A stretch of DNA of 64,000 nt from Protula sp. h YS-2021 (GCA_949752745.1 OX457028.1:5117488-5181487), one strand, 5' to 3'; positions 37,101 to 51,200 are shown, counted from the stretch's first letter. Notes: generated by a model not told the origin, from the letters alone. Numbers and translations: made by a program.

Positions 37101-39195
37101 ATGCGAATCACGTTCCAACGCAAGTTAAATAAACATTCTCACTGGTCCAAAATAAGCACTGCGCATCAACGCAAGTTAAATAAACATGCACACTGGTCCA
37201 AAATGCAAACCGCGCACCAACGCAAGTTAAATAAACATATGCACACGTCCAAAATAAGCACCGTGCATCAACGCAAGTTAAATAAACATCAAACTGGTCC
37301 GAAATGCGAACCGCGCATCAAGGCAACCTATGGAAACTTGTGCACTTGTCCAAAATAAGTACCGCTCATCAACGCAAGTACAATAAACATGCGTATTGGT
37401 CTGGAATAAGAATCGCGCATCGACGCAAGGTAAATAAACATGCGCACTGATCCGAAATAAGAACCGCACATCAACACAAGGTAAATAAACATGCGCACTG
37501 ATCCGAAATACGAACCGCCCATCAACACAATGTAAATAGAGATGCGCATTGATCCGAAATGCGAACCGCACATCAACACAAGGTAAATAAACATGCGCAC
37601 TGATCCGAAATAAGAACCGCACATTCACAAAAGGTGAAAAAAAACATGGGCGCTCGTCAGAAATGCGAACCGCACATCAACGCAAGTTAAATAAACATGT
37701 GCACTGTTCCAAAATGAGAGTCGCGCATTAACGCAAGTTAAATAAACATGCGTAATGATCCGAAATTCGAACTGCTCATCAGCGCAAGTTAAATAAACAT
37801 GCGCACTTCTCCGAAATTCGAACCGCGCATCAACGCAAGTTAAATAAACGTGCGCAGTGGTTCGAAATGCGAACCACGCTCAAACGCAAGTTAAATAAAC
37901 ATTTGCACTGGTCCAAAATAAGCACTGCGCATCAACGCAAGTTAAATAAACATGCACACTGGTCCAAAATGCAAACCGCGCACCAACGCAACTTAAATAA
38001 ACATATGCACATGTCCAAAATAAGCACCGTGCATCAACGCAAGTTAAATAAACATGCAAACTGGTCCGAAATGCGAATCGCGCATCAAGGCAACCTATGG
38101 AAACTTGTGCACTTGTCCAAAATAAGTACCGCTCATCAACGCAGGTACAATAAACATGCGTATTGGTCTGGAATAAGAATCGCGCATCGACGCAAGGTAA
38201 ATAAACATGCGCACTGATCCGAAATAAGAACCGCACATTCACAAAAGGTGAAAAAAAAACATGGGCGCTCGTCAGAAATGCGAACCGCACATCAACGCAA
38301 GTTAAATAAACATGTGCACTGTTCCAAAATGAGAGCCGCGCATCTACGCAAAATTAAAGAAACATGCGCACTTGTCTGAATAAGAACCGCGCATCAAGGC
38401 AAGTTACATAAATATGCGCACTGGTCCGAAATGCGAGCGTTGTTTGAAGGTATCTATGGCAGACTATCCAGTCTACCAGAGATACAAAAAAATCTGTTTC
38501 CCATTTTTCTGGGAAAGAAATCTTTGTATGCATTTATCGGTCTATGTTCTGGTCCGGTGCTAAATTAATTACTGGGCTAGCTCTTTGCCGTCTCATCTTT
38601 TCAAGCCCAATTTTTCAGGAAAATTCCCTTGCTCATGCACGCTGGAATTGGTCTTATTGCTTTTCGTAAGCTGGGACTTTGTCCTTGGACAAACTTGTTT
38701 CTTTTTTGTTACCGTAAGCTGCTGTACGTGTACGTTTGTTTGACCTACTTTCAGGGATGGACAGCAGCAAGGAGCCACGGCGTGTGACGTCACGCGTGGT
38801 CGATGTGAGCGGCAAACCCGTGCCAAACCGCGTGTCCGTGATCGACGCCGTCACCAGCAACCAACTTGTGAGTGGTTGGGAATTCCCTTGTTTTATTTAT
38901 TTATGACCTTTATGTGTTATAGGAAATCGCTTTTACAGTCGTTTTCATCAGCCCGCAACCGGGACTATAGACGCGGGACGGGGACTATAGGATTGCGTGT
39001 TGTCCGTCCGTCCATTACCGGCTGTCTGTTGCTCCAAACCGTGATAATCCGTTTCTTGTTATATTTGGTATATAGAAGACCTATCATACTGGATAGGTGA
39101 CGTTATTTTTATTTTGACTTCACCCAATTTTAAGGGCACAATGGCCGCAATCTTGGGCATTCAATTCCGGTTGGGGGCTTGATTGTTAACCTGTG

Positions 39196-39272
<77 letters not shown>

Positions 39273-42200
39273 TTTATTTATTTTTTGTTATTTACCTATT
39301 TTTTTAAACTTTTTTTTGCAGCCGTTCAAGAGGAGAGACGTGGTCAAAGAGTTACCTCGCGTGGGCGTGGATGCTGAAGGCGCTCCCATTGGCTCATCCT
39401 CTCATGACGTCAGCAGTCACGTGTACGCGCATCCCACGCATGCGCCCAGCAAGTCTCTGGTAGATGTCGCCACAAGCAGGATAGCCGAGGCTCCCCCTGG
39501 CGATAAAAGCACTGATTTTACGGTAAAGAAAACGAATGATGTCTCGGATTAATTCTGGCGGGATGTGGCTCAAATTATGACTGTCGCATGTACATTTTTT
39601 TTCATTTTATTCTTAAAGGCAGCTGTAGTCGTTTGACCTCGAGTGATTTTACTCCTGTTATTTGCGGCCTCTTGGTGACGATGTTAAATATCCTCGATTT
39701 TCTAAAATAAGGAATTATTTACTATTGAGTTATAGAGAATCGTCTCAAGTTGACGTGTATTTTTTTTTTTTTTTTTTGGTTTGAAACATGACCTTGTGTT
39801 TGCATATATATGACCATTTTACGTGCATGTTCATGACCATTTTACTTGCGTGTTCATGACCATTTTACGTGCATGTTCATGACCATTTTACTTGCATGTT
39901 CATGACCATTTTACGTGCGTGTTTACTTATTCCAGAGTTTGGTACCGGACCCCATCCTGAAATTACGCAGAATTGTTGGTTTTGGAGGGAATTCCACGCG
40001 TGACGTAAGCTTTTGAATGTCTTCATGAAAACACCCAATTTCATTCCATATTTGGAAGTTTTCTCGTCGTTACATTGACTGTTAAGAGCAGCAAAAGAAA
40101 AAAGGAAAAAAAAAAAAGAAAGAAATAGAAAAACCAGTACAGAAACGAGATGCTTATGAATGCAGGTGAAATTTACTAAACACAAAGCAATCTAAGATAT
40201 TGATCAGAAAGATACTGAATGCAGCATGGTTTGTTGAAGGCGCTGTGGACGAAGAACTGCACGATGGTGGTCTACCCATGCCACGCGGTCGTCGTGGCCA
40301 TGCAAGTGAGCAACGGCCACCAAGCCTTCTTCATAGGCCACACGGACAAGGTACGAGTCATGGCCACTCTATGCCGCCGTACGCCATGTACCAGCCATGG
40401 CCACTATATGCCGCCGTACGCCGTGTACCAGCCATGGCCACTATATGCCGCCGTACGCCATGTACCAGCCATGGCCACTATATGCCGCCGTACGCCGTGT
40501 ACCAGCCATGGCCACTATATGCCGCCGTACGCCATGTACCCGCAATGGCCACTATATGCCGCCGTACGCCATGTACCAGCCATGGCCACTATATGCCGCC
40601 GTACGCCATGTACCAGCCATGGCCGTTATATGCCGCCGTACGCCATGTACCCGCCATGGCCACTATATGCCACCTTACGCAATGTACCAGCCATGGCCAC
40701 TATATGCCGCCGCACGCCATGTACCAGCCATGGCCGTTATATGCCGCCGTACGCCATGTACCAGCCATGGCCACTATATGCCGCCGTACGCCATGTACCC
40801 GCCATTGCCACTCTATGCCACCGTACGCCATGTACCCGCCATGTCCACTATATGCCGCCGTACGCCATGTACCAGCCATGGCCACTATATGCCGCCGTAC
40901 GCCATGTACCAGCCATGGCCATTATATGCCGCCGTACGCCATGTACCCGCCATGTCCACTATATGCCGCCGTACGCCATGTACCAGCCATGGCCACTATA
41001 TGCCGCCGTACGCCATGTACCAGCCATGGCCACTCTATGCCACCGTACGCCATGTACCAGCCATGTCTACTATATGCCGCCGTACGCCATGTACCAGCCA
41101 TGGCCACTATATGCCGCCGTACGCTATGTACCAGCCATGGCCACTATATGCCGCCGTACGCCATGTACCAGCCATGTCCACTATATGCCGCCGTACGCCA
41201 TGCTGTCTCTGTCAAAACAAGCAAAAATCCACACTTGTTTGGTCAACTCGACCCACAACCAACTCAGCCCACAACCAACTCGGTCCTTTGCCAACTCGGC
41301 CCACAACCAACTCGTCCTCTTACCAACTCCGCCCACAGCCAGCTCGGACCAGTTTAAGTGACGGAAAGAAAAAAGTGTGGAGAAATGTCACTCTTGTGAC
41401 CTGTGTTTTACTCGAATTAAAAAAAAGGCTTCTGTGTCATTGAGATAAGCTGCTATCGATACCACGTGAAGGTATTGTATGCCTATTTTAATGTGAGTTT
41501 CACAACCCAGTTTTAGATCTGATTTCCGTAATTTTAACCATGGCAAACCCGGACTTAGATGTGTGAAATTCACCCATAGTCTTCATCCCTCAATTTCGGG
41601 ATGTATGTTGTTTTTCGTGAGGTTTAGTCAAGCCCGGAGACGTGCCTTTTGTATGCTTTGCAGATCTCGTGTATAGCCCTTAACGGCAGCAGTACGCTGG
41701 TGGCGTCGGGGCAGGGAGGGCCGCAGAGCGTGGTGCGCGTGTGGGATTTCAACTCCCGACAGTGTCTCGCTATGTTCAAAACTCACGCCCACTCCCTCCA
41801 TTCTCTCAGGTGAGTATCGAGTTCACACCCACTCCGTGCATTCTCTCAGGTCGATATCGAGTTCACGCCCACTCCCTGCATTCTCTCAGGTTAGTATCGA
41901 GTTCACACCCACTCCCTGCATTCTCTCAGGTTAGTATCGAGTTCACACCCACTCCCTGCATTCTCTCAGGTTAGTATCGAGTTCACACCCACTCCCTGCA
42001 TTCTCTCAGGTTGGTATCGAGTTCACACCCACTCCCTGCATTCTCTGAGGTTAGTATCGCGTTCACACCCACTCCCTCCATTCTCTCAGGTTAGTATCGA
42101 GTTCACACCCACTCCCTGCATTTTCTGAGGTAAGTATCGCGTTCACACCCACTCCCTGCATTCTATCAGGTCGGTGTCGAGTACACGCCCACTGCCTGCG

Positions 42201-45200
42201 CTGTCTCAGGGGAGTATTGAGTTCACTCCGACTCGCTGCATTCTCTCAGTTGAGCATCGAGTTCACACCCACTCCCTGCATTCTCTCAGGTTGGTATCGA
42301 GTTCACACCCACTCCCTGCATTCTCTGAGGTTAGTATCGCGTTCACACCCACTCCCTCCATTCTCTCAGGTTAGTATCGAGTTCACACCCACTCCCTGCA
42401 TTTTCTGAGGTAAGTATCGCGTTCACACCCACTCCCTGCATTCTCTCAGGTCGGTGTCGAGTACACGCCCACTGCCTGCGCTCTCTCAGGCGAGTATTGA
42501 GTTCACTCCGACTCGCTGCATTCTCTCAGTTGAGCATCGAGTTCACCCCCACTTTCTGCATTCTGTCAGGTGAGTATCGAGTTCACTCCGACTCGCTGCA
42601 TTCTCTCAGGTGAGTATCGAGTTCACTCCCACTCCCTGCATTCTCTCTGGTGAGTATCGAGTTCACTCCCACTCGCTGCATTCTCTCAGGTCAATATCGA
42701 GTTCACACCCACTCCCTGCATTCTGTCAGGTTAGTATCGAGTTCACTCCCACTCCCTGCATTCTCTTAGGTTAGTATCGAGTTCACACCCACTCCCTGCA
42801 TTCTTTCATGTTAGTATCGCGTTCACACCCACTCCCTGCATTCTCTCAGGTTAGTATCGAGTTCACACCCACTCCCTGCATTCTCTCAGGTTAGTATCGA
42901 GTTCACACCAACTCCCTGCATTCTCTCAGCTTAGTATCGAGTTCACACCCACTCCCTGCATTCTCTCAGGTGAGCATCGAGTTCACACCCACTCCCTGCA
43001 TTCTCTCAGGTTAGTATCGAGTACACTCCTACTCCCTGCATGCTCTCAGATCAATATCGAGTTCACACCCACTCCCTGCATTCTCTCAGGTTAGTATCGA
43101 GTTCACACCCACTCCCAGCATTCTCTCAGGTGAGCATCGAGTTCACACCCACTCCCTGCATTCTCTCAGGTTAGTATCGAGTACACTCCTACTCCCTGCA
43201 TTCTCTCAGGTCAGTATCGAGTTCACACCCACTCGCTGCATTCTCTTAGGTGAGTATCGAATTCACTCCGACTCACTGCATTCTCTCAGGTTGGTATCGA
43301 GTTCACGCCCACTGCCTGCGCTCTCTCAGGTTAGTATCGAGTACACTCCTACTCCCTGCATTCTCTCAGATCAATATCGAGTTCACTCCCACTCCCTGCA
43401 TTCTCTCAGGTTAGTATCGAGTTCACACCCACTCCCAGCATTCTCTCAGGTGAGCATCGAGTTCACACCCACTCCCTGCATTCTCTCAGGTTAGTTTTGA
43501 GTTCACGCCCACTCCCTGCATTCTCTCAGGTTAGTTTTGAGTTCACGCCCACTCCCAGCATTCTCTCAGGTGAGCATCGAGTTCACACCCACTCCCAGCA
43601 TTCTCTCAGGTTAGTTTCGAGTTCACACCCACTCCCAGCATTCTCTCAGGTGAGCATCGAGTTCACACCCACTCCCTGCATTCTCTCAGGTTAGTATCGA
43701 GTACACTCCTACTCCCTGCATTCTCTCAGATCAATATCGAGTTCACTCCCACTCCCTGCATTCTCTCAGGTTAGTATCGAGTTCACACCCACTCCCAGCA
43801 TTCTCTCAGGTGAGCATCGAGTTCACACCCACTCCCTGCATTCTCTCAGGTTAGTATCGAGTTCACGCCCACTCCCTGCATTCTCTCAGGTTAGTATTGA
43901 GTTCACACCCACTCCCTGCATTCTCTCAGGTTAGTATCGAGTTCACACCCAGTCAGTCAATCAGTCACTTTTATGTGACACAAGCAAAGACATCTTGCCG
44001 AATATTTAATATCTTCTCTATAAAGGCAAATAAGGTCCGAAGCTAGTTCAAATGTCCTCCAAAAAAGGGTGACGTTGGCACGCTGGTCCAGTAAGCCCTG
44101 GCTGGGGCTGGTGAGTTGGGGGGGGGGGGGCGCGGGGTGGGGGGTGTGATAGGGTGGTGACGGTTAGCTCATTTGGTTAGAGCGTTCCTCAACTACTCTT
44201 AACATCCTGGTGTGATGAAACGTTTTGACCCCCAAACAAATCGATCCCCCGGTCGATTTGTTTTAAAACAAACAGACCCCCCGGTCGATTTGTTTTGGAA
44301 AAGCCCGCCATAACAAACAGACCTCCCCTATAATAAAATGACCCCCTCCAAATAATCATGTTTAAATATAAAATGGAAGTAAAAATGGTGCATATGGTTT
44401 TTAAATACTATTTTAAGCATTTTCTACCTCTTGATGTAGAAAATTATTATTTTGAGCCTTTGAAATGCCATTATTGAGCTTGGACAGATTTTTGTATGCT
44501 AGTGGTGTTGGAAGTGTTTCCGTGTTTGAAAATGTAGATGTTAGTTGCTCAATAAATTGTTATTCATGGATATAGTTTTTATTTCAATTAAAGAAACTAA
44601 TAAGGTGGCCATATGTGGAAATAAATAAAGCAATCAACAAAAAATAAGAGGGTTAAAACATTTCAGGGGGGGGGGGGGGGGTTCTGTTTGTTTTAGAACA
44701 AATCGACCGGGGGGTCTGTTTGTCTTAAAACAAATCGACCGGGGGGGGGGGGTCGATTTATTTTGGGGGTCAAAACGTTTCCTTACACCGGGCTCGAATC
44801 CTGCTCGGGATGGTGAGCGTGGAGCGGGGGGGGGGGGGGAGGGGAGGGAGGGGTGTGATTCGAATCCGGATCGAGGTGGGGAGCGGGGGGGGGGAGCGAC
44901 GGCCTTGACCTTCCGCACCGATTGCCTGAGCTATGCCAATGCAATGCGTTAGATCACCCATCACACAATTTTAAGTTATCGCCCGTTCAGTCTTTTAACC
45001 AATCTGAGAAAAAAAGTTCAAGTGTCATTTTAGCATTTTGAATCGAGCAGTCTTCAATTCACTGACATGAAGACGAATTGTAACAGCACAGGCATCACGC
45101 CCCCACCCCATGTGGGCGGAGGGGGGGGGGACCTTGAGAGTATGCCTACTACTTTCTGTTCCGTGCATGGCGTAAGAGGCGACTAATCGTGTTCGTATTT

Positions 45201-48200
45201 GGTCAATATACTGATGTTTGACTTAAAATAAATCAGCAAATGCTTTTCTACATGGCTGGCATTTTAATTATAAATATTTGTTACATCCATCGACTTTTGC
45301 GTTCTGGCCAACAGTGAAAAATTTAACTCAGAAACTGGACAATGAGATTGCAGCATTTACCAAAATTCATGGCGAATCAGATCGCATCATTCTCCCAATT
45401 TATGATCAGTAAGATTGCAGCATTTGCGCAGTTCGTGAACAGTGAGATTGCAGCGTTTAACCAATTCATGTCCAATGAAATTGCAGCATTTATCCAATTC
45501 ATGGCCAATGAGATTGCAGCATTTACCTAATTCACGGCCAATCAGATTGCAGCATTTACCCAGTTCACGGCCAATCAGATTGCAGCATTTACCCAGTTCA
45601 TGGCCAATCAGATTGCAGCATTTACCCAATTTTATGGCCTATCAGATGGCACGTTTACCCAATTCATGGCCAATAAGATTGCAGCATTTACCAAACTCAC
45701 GCCCAAACAGATTGCCTAATTCGTGAAACAATTGGCATTAATCTGGCTGGTATTTTGAATGTTTCATGAGTTCGGTGAACCCGAGGAAAGACACAGAAGA
45801 AAACAGTCAATCTTCGCTCTTTCCACGCCCGACTTCACTGTTTTTTAGCCCAGCTTACGTTACACGTAAGCTGGGGTATTCCTATCGGTTTGCGGTGGCG
45901 TCCGTTAGTTAGTTAGTTAGTTGTTTATTTAGTAAACTTTGTTTCAAAATGCATCTCCTCCTACAATTTTGATCCGATGTCATTTATTTTTGGTGTGAGG
46001 CATCCCTAAGGGGTCATGCATACGGCTTGTGCTTTTCTAGTCGATCGGGTGATTTTTGAATTTTTGGCGAATTTTTGAAGAAAAAATTTTAAAATGTATC
46101 TCCTTCTACATTTTTGATCCGATGTCATTTATTTTTGGTGCGAGGCATCCCTAAGAAGTCGCGCATACGGCTTGTGCTTTTCTAGTCGATCGGATAATTT
46201 TTGAATTTTTGGGGAATTTTTGAAGAACCAATTTTAAAATGTATCCCCTCTTGCATTTTTTACCCGATGTCATTTATTTTTGGTATGAGGTACCCCTAAG
46301 GAGTCACGCATACGGCTTGTGCTTTTTTAGTCGATCGAACAGTTTTTGTATTTTTGGGGAATTTTTGAAGCAAAAATCTCGAAAATAATTTAAAATGCAT
46401 CTACTCCTACAATTTTGAGTCGATGTCGTTTATTTTTTGTATGAGGCATCCCTAAGCGGTCATGCATACGGCTTGTGCTTTTTTAGTTGATCGGGTAATT
46501 TTTGAATTTTTGGCGAATTTTTGAAGAAAAAATTTTAAAATGTATCTCCTTCTACATTTTTAATCCGATGTCATTTATTTTTGGTGCGAGGCATCCCTAA
46601 GAAGTCGCGCATACGGCTTGTGCTTTTCTAGTCGATCGGATAATTTTTGAATTTTTGGGGAATTTTTGAAGAACCAATTTTAAAATGTATCCCCTCTTGC
46701 ATTTTTTACCCGATGTCATTTATTTTTGGTATGAGGTACCCCTAAGGAGTCACGCATACGGCTTGTGCTTTTTTAGTCGATCGAACAGTTTTTGTATTTT
46801 TGGGGAATTTTTGAAGCAAAAATCTCGAAAATAATTCAAAATGCATCTACTCCTACAATTTTGAGTCGATGTCGTTTATTTTTTGTATGAGGCATCCCTA
46901 AGCGGTCATGCATACGGCTTGAGCTTTTTTAGTTGATCGGGTAATTTTTGAATTTTTGGCGAATTTTTGAAGAAAAAATTTTAAAATGTATCTCCTTCTA
47001 CATTTTTAATCCGATGTCATTTTTTTTTTGTGCGAGGCATCCCTAAGAAGTCGCGCATACGGCTTGTGCTTTTCTAGTCGATCGGATAATTTATGAATTT
47101 TTGGGGAATTTTTGAAGAACAAATTTTAAAATGTATCCCCTCTTGCATTTTTTACCCGATGTCATTTATTTTTGGTATGAGGTACCCCTAAAGAGTCACG
47201 CATACGGCTTGTGCTTTTTTAGTCGATCGAACAGTTTTTGTATTTTTGGGGAATTTTTGAAGCAAAAATCTCGAAAATAATTCAAAATGCATCTACTCCT
47301 ACAATTTTGAGTCGAGGTCGTTTATTTTTTGTACGAGACATCCCTAAGCGGTCATGCATACGGTTTGTGCTTTTTTAGTCGATCGGGTGATTTTTGAATT
47401 TTTGGTGAATTTTTGAAGAACAAATTTTAAAATGTATCCACTCTTGCATTTTTTACCCGATGTCATTTATTTTTGGTATGAGGCACCCCTAAAGGGTCGT
47501 GCATATGACTTGTACTTTTTAGTCGATCGGGTGATTTTTGAATTTTTGGCGAATTTTTGAAGAAAAAATTTTAAAATGTATCCCCTCTTGCATTTTTTAC
47601 CCGATGTCATTTATTTTTTGCATGAGGCACCCCTTAAGGGTCGTGCATACCTCTTGTGCTTTTTTAGTGGATCGGACAATTTTTGTATTTTTAGGGATTT
47701 TTTTAAAGAAAAAACTTCAAAGTGCATTTCCCCCTACAGTTTTGAACCGATTTCATTTATTTTTGTTATGAGGCATCCTTAGGTGGGTCGGGCATACGGC
47801 TTGTGCTGTTTGACTCGACTTGGGAATTTTTGACTTTGGGGGGAATTTTCGATGAAAATACCTCAAAATGCATCTTCCCCTACAGTTTTGATCAAACATC
47901 ATTTATTTTGGGGCTGAGGCATGCTTAGGTGTCGTGAATACGGCCTGTACTTTTTGAGTCGATTAGGGAATTTTTTTGGGAATTTTTGAAAAAATTCAAA
48001 ATGCATTTCCTCCTACAGTTTTTATCAGATTTCATTTAGTTTTGATATGATCCGTCTGTAGGGGATCTCTAGTGAATTGGAAGACTTTTGAATTTTTTTC
48101 GGAATTTTTGAAAAAAAAATTAAATGAATCTCCTACAGCACGTAAACGCAAGTTATGATGAACTTGCACAATAGTCAGATTTAACAACCGGACATCGACG

Positions 48201-51200
48201 CAAGTTACATAACATGCGCAGTAGCCCAAAATAAGCACTGCGCATCGATGCAAGTTACATAGACGTGCGCATTGGTCCGAAATGTGAACCGCGCATCGAC
48301 GGAAGACAAATAAACATGCGAACTGGTCCAAAATAAGCACCGCGCATTAACGCAAGTTAAATAAACATGCGCACGGGTCCGAAAAAATGAACCACGCATC
48401 GACACAAGTTGAATAGACATGCGCAGTGGTCCGAAATGCGAACCGCGTATCAACGCAACCCAAAGAAACATGCGCACTGGTCCGAAATGCGAACCACACA
48501 TCGAGACAAGTTAAATAAACATACACGGTTGTCCGAAATGCGAACCGCATATCAACGCAAGTTAAATAAACATGTGCACTTGGTCCAAAATAAGCACCGC
48601 GCATCAACACAAAGTTAAATAAATATCCGCACTGGTCCGAAAAAAGAACCACGCATCAACGCAACCCTAAGAAACATGCGCAGTGGTCTGAAATGAGAAC
48701 CACGCATCAACACAAGTTAAATATACATTCGCAATGGCCCGGCATGCGAACTGCGCATCGACGGAAGTTAAATAAACATGCGAACTGGTCCAAAATAAGC
48801 ACCGCACATCAACGCAAGTTTAACAAACATGCGCACTTGTCCAAAAAAAAAAGAACCATGCATCGACACAAGTTGAATAGACATGCGCAGTGGTCCGAAA
48901 TGAGAACCGCGCATCAACGCAAGTTAAGCAAACATACGCAGTGATTCGAAGAAAGAACCACGAATCGACACAAGTTGAATAGACATACGAGTCGGGCATC
49001 GACGGGACTTAAATAAACATGCATACTGGTCCGAAATGCAAATCGCGTGTCAACGCAAGTTAAATGAACCTGCGCACTGGTCCGAAATGCGAACCGCACA
49101 TCAGCGCAAGTTAAATAAACATTTGCACTGGTCCAAAATAATTACCGTGCATCAACACAAGTTAAATAAATATGCGTACTGGTCCAAAATGCGAACCACG
49201 CATCAACACAAGTTAAATAAACATGCGCACTGGTGGAAAATGCGACCCACTCATTAACGCAAGCTAAATAAACCAACACACTGGTCAGAAATGGGAACCG
49301 AGCGTTAATGCAAGTTAAAAATAAACCTCATTTCGCTAACGGAATATTAAACACTTGACAAAAATTAAAATGCCAAAATAATTCCTTCAGTGGGTTATTT
49401 CTTGAATAATATTTTGCAAACAACACAGCTTGAATATGTCTTATAAGCCGAGAAGTGTTTGGTGTTTGTTGACTTAAGGTTTTATTGACTGATCAGGCAT
49501 ACGCCGTGTTATCTATTTACGCAGTGAGAGCTCACACAAAGCTGAGCAACTGTGTGTTCTGTGCTATGCCTGAAATGCTTCGCATTTACTTGCAAAAAAT
49601 ACACTCTTTCACATGGCAAGAAATCCGATCACTGTCAAGAAAAAAGATACCAACGGCTGGTCGCACAAATTAAAAAACCCGTTGCAAGCCAGAGGCTTGT
49701 TAAGTGTTAAAAACATGCGCACTGGTCCGAAATGCAACCGCACATCAACACAAGCTAAATAAGCAAGCACACTGGACCAAAATAAGCACCGTACATCAAC
49801 GCAAGTTAAGTAAACATGCGCACTGGTTCGAAATGCGAACTATGCATTAACGCAACTTAAATAACATGCGCACTATTCAAAATAAGAACTACGCATCAAC
49901 ACAACTTAAATAAACATGTGCACTGGTCCAGAATAAGAACCGCGCATCAACTCAAGTTAAAGAAATATGCGCATTGGCTTGAAATAAGAACCGCGCATCG
50001 ACGCACGTTAAATAAATATTTGCACTGGTCCAAAATAAGCACCGCGCATCAACGCAAGTAAAATAAACATGCGCACTTGTCCGAAATTCGAAGCACGCAT
50101 CAACGCAAGTTAAATAAACCTTGGTAATGGTCCAAAATTCGAACTGCTCATCAACGCAAGTTGAATAAACATGCGCACTGGTCCGACATGCAAACCGCGC
50201 ACCAACGCAAGTTAAATAAACATATGTACAGGTCCAAAATAAGCACCCTGCATCGACGCAAGTTAAATAAACATGCAAACTGGTCCGAAATGCGAACCGC
50301 GCATCAAGGCAACCCAAGGAAACTTGTGCACTTGTCCAAAATAAGTACTCTCATCAACGCAAGTAAAATAAACATGTGCATTGGTCTGGAATAAGAACCG
50401 CACATCGACGCAAAATTAAAAAAAAATGCGCACTGGTCTGAAATAAGAACCGCACATCAACACAAGGGGAACAAACTTGCCTACTGATCCGAAATAAGAA
50501 CCCCACATCAACACAAGGTAAATAAACATGGGCACTGATCCGAAATAAGAACCGCTCATCAGCAAAAGGTAAATAAACATGCGTGCTGGTCCGAAATGCG
50601 AACCGCGCATCAACGCAAGTTAAATAAACATGCGCACTGTTCCAAAATGAGAGCCACGTAGCAACGCAAATTAAATAAACATGCGCACTTGTCTGAATAA
50701 GAACCGCACATTGAAGCAAGTTTCATAAATATGCGCACAGGTCCGAAATGCGAGCGTTGTTCGAAGGTATCTATGGCAGACTATCCAGTCTTACAGAGAT
50801 ACAAAAATCTGTTTCCCATTTTTCTTGGAAACAAATCTTTGTATGTATTTATCGGTCTATGTTCTGGTCCGGTGCTAAATTAATTATTGAGCTAGCCTTT
50901 CCAAATTTTCAGGGAAATTCCCTTGCTCATGCACGCTGGAATCGGTCTTATTGCTTTTCGTAAGCTGGGACTTTGTCCTTGGACAAACTTGTCTTGCATA
51001 TTAAAAGACGTCACCAAGTGCTAAGCAGTGTCGGTTGAAAATTTCATATGCCAATTAAAAATACACCATCATCCCTCCCCACGCCTCCATCACAGCCATC
51101 CCGCCTCCCTCATCGCACCTACTATTATTTCTTATCTGAAAACTCGGATATCTCGAAGTAAATACGACAGTGCCGACAACATCGAGATCACGAGGTTCCA

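Larger units (their letters stand above)
33016..38698 (-). mobile_element. satellite-bearing element, copy A (putative non-autonomous Helentron-like)
   Basis: 5.68 kb in intron 6, with a second copy at 45,840-50,992. Shared left end: gttttttagcccagcttacg with a hairpin (cccagcttacg at 33,025-33,035 pairing with cgtaagctggg at 33,041-33,051), then gtccgttagttagttag. Shared right end: tgctcatgcacgctgga...cgtaagctgggactttgtcc and ttggacaaacttgt. Between them lie a ~147-bp array and a 51-bp array. Read on the minus strand, it has a subterminal cccagcttacg near its 5' end and ends with a hairpin then ctaa. That arrangement resembles Helentron/Helitron-like ends. It has no protein-coding capacity. 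The superfamily is an inference. Confidence 0.6.
45840..50992 (-). mobile_element. satellite-bearing element, copy B (putative non-autonomous Helentron-like)
   Basis: Second copy of the 33,016-38,698 element, same orientation, in intron 11. It has the same ends and hairpin (cccagcttacg, then cgtaagctggg). The ~147-bp array is longer (45,950-48,120) and the 51-bp array shorter. The 51-bp array is interrupted at 49,347-49,710 by another insertion. Confidence 0.6.

Noticed and set aside
34205..38290. Many 60-180-codon frames on both strands with a 17-residue period
   Set aside because: These are translations of the 51-bp satellite. The same artefact appears at 48,032-50,719. No start context, no domain, and different units break the frame.
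40200..41443. Three overlapping open frames of about 350-385 codons
   Set aside because: They are the 37-bp minisatellite read in its three stop-free frames. Only 40,240-40,350 is a real exon.
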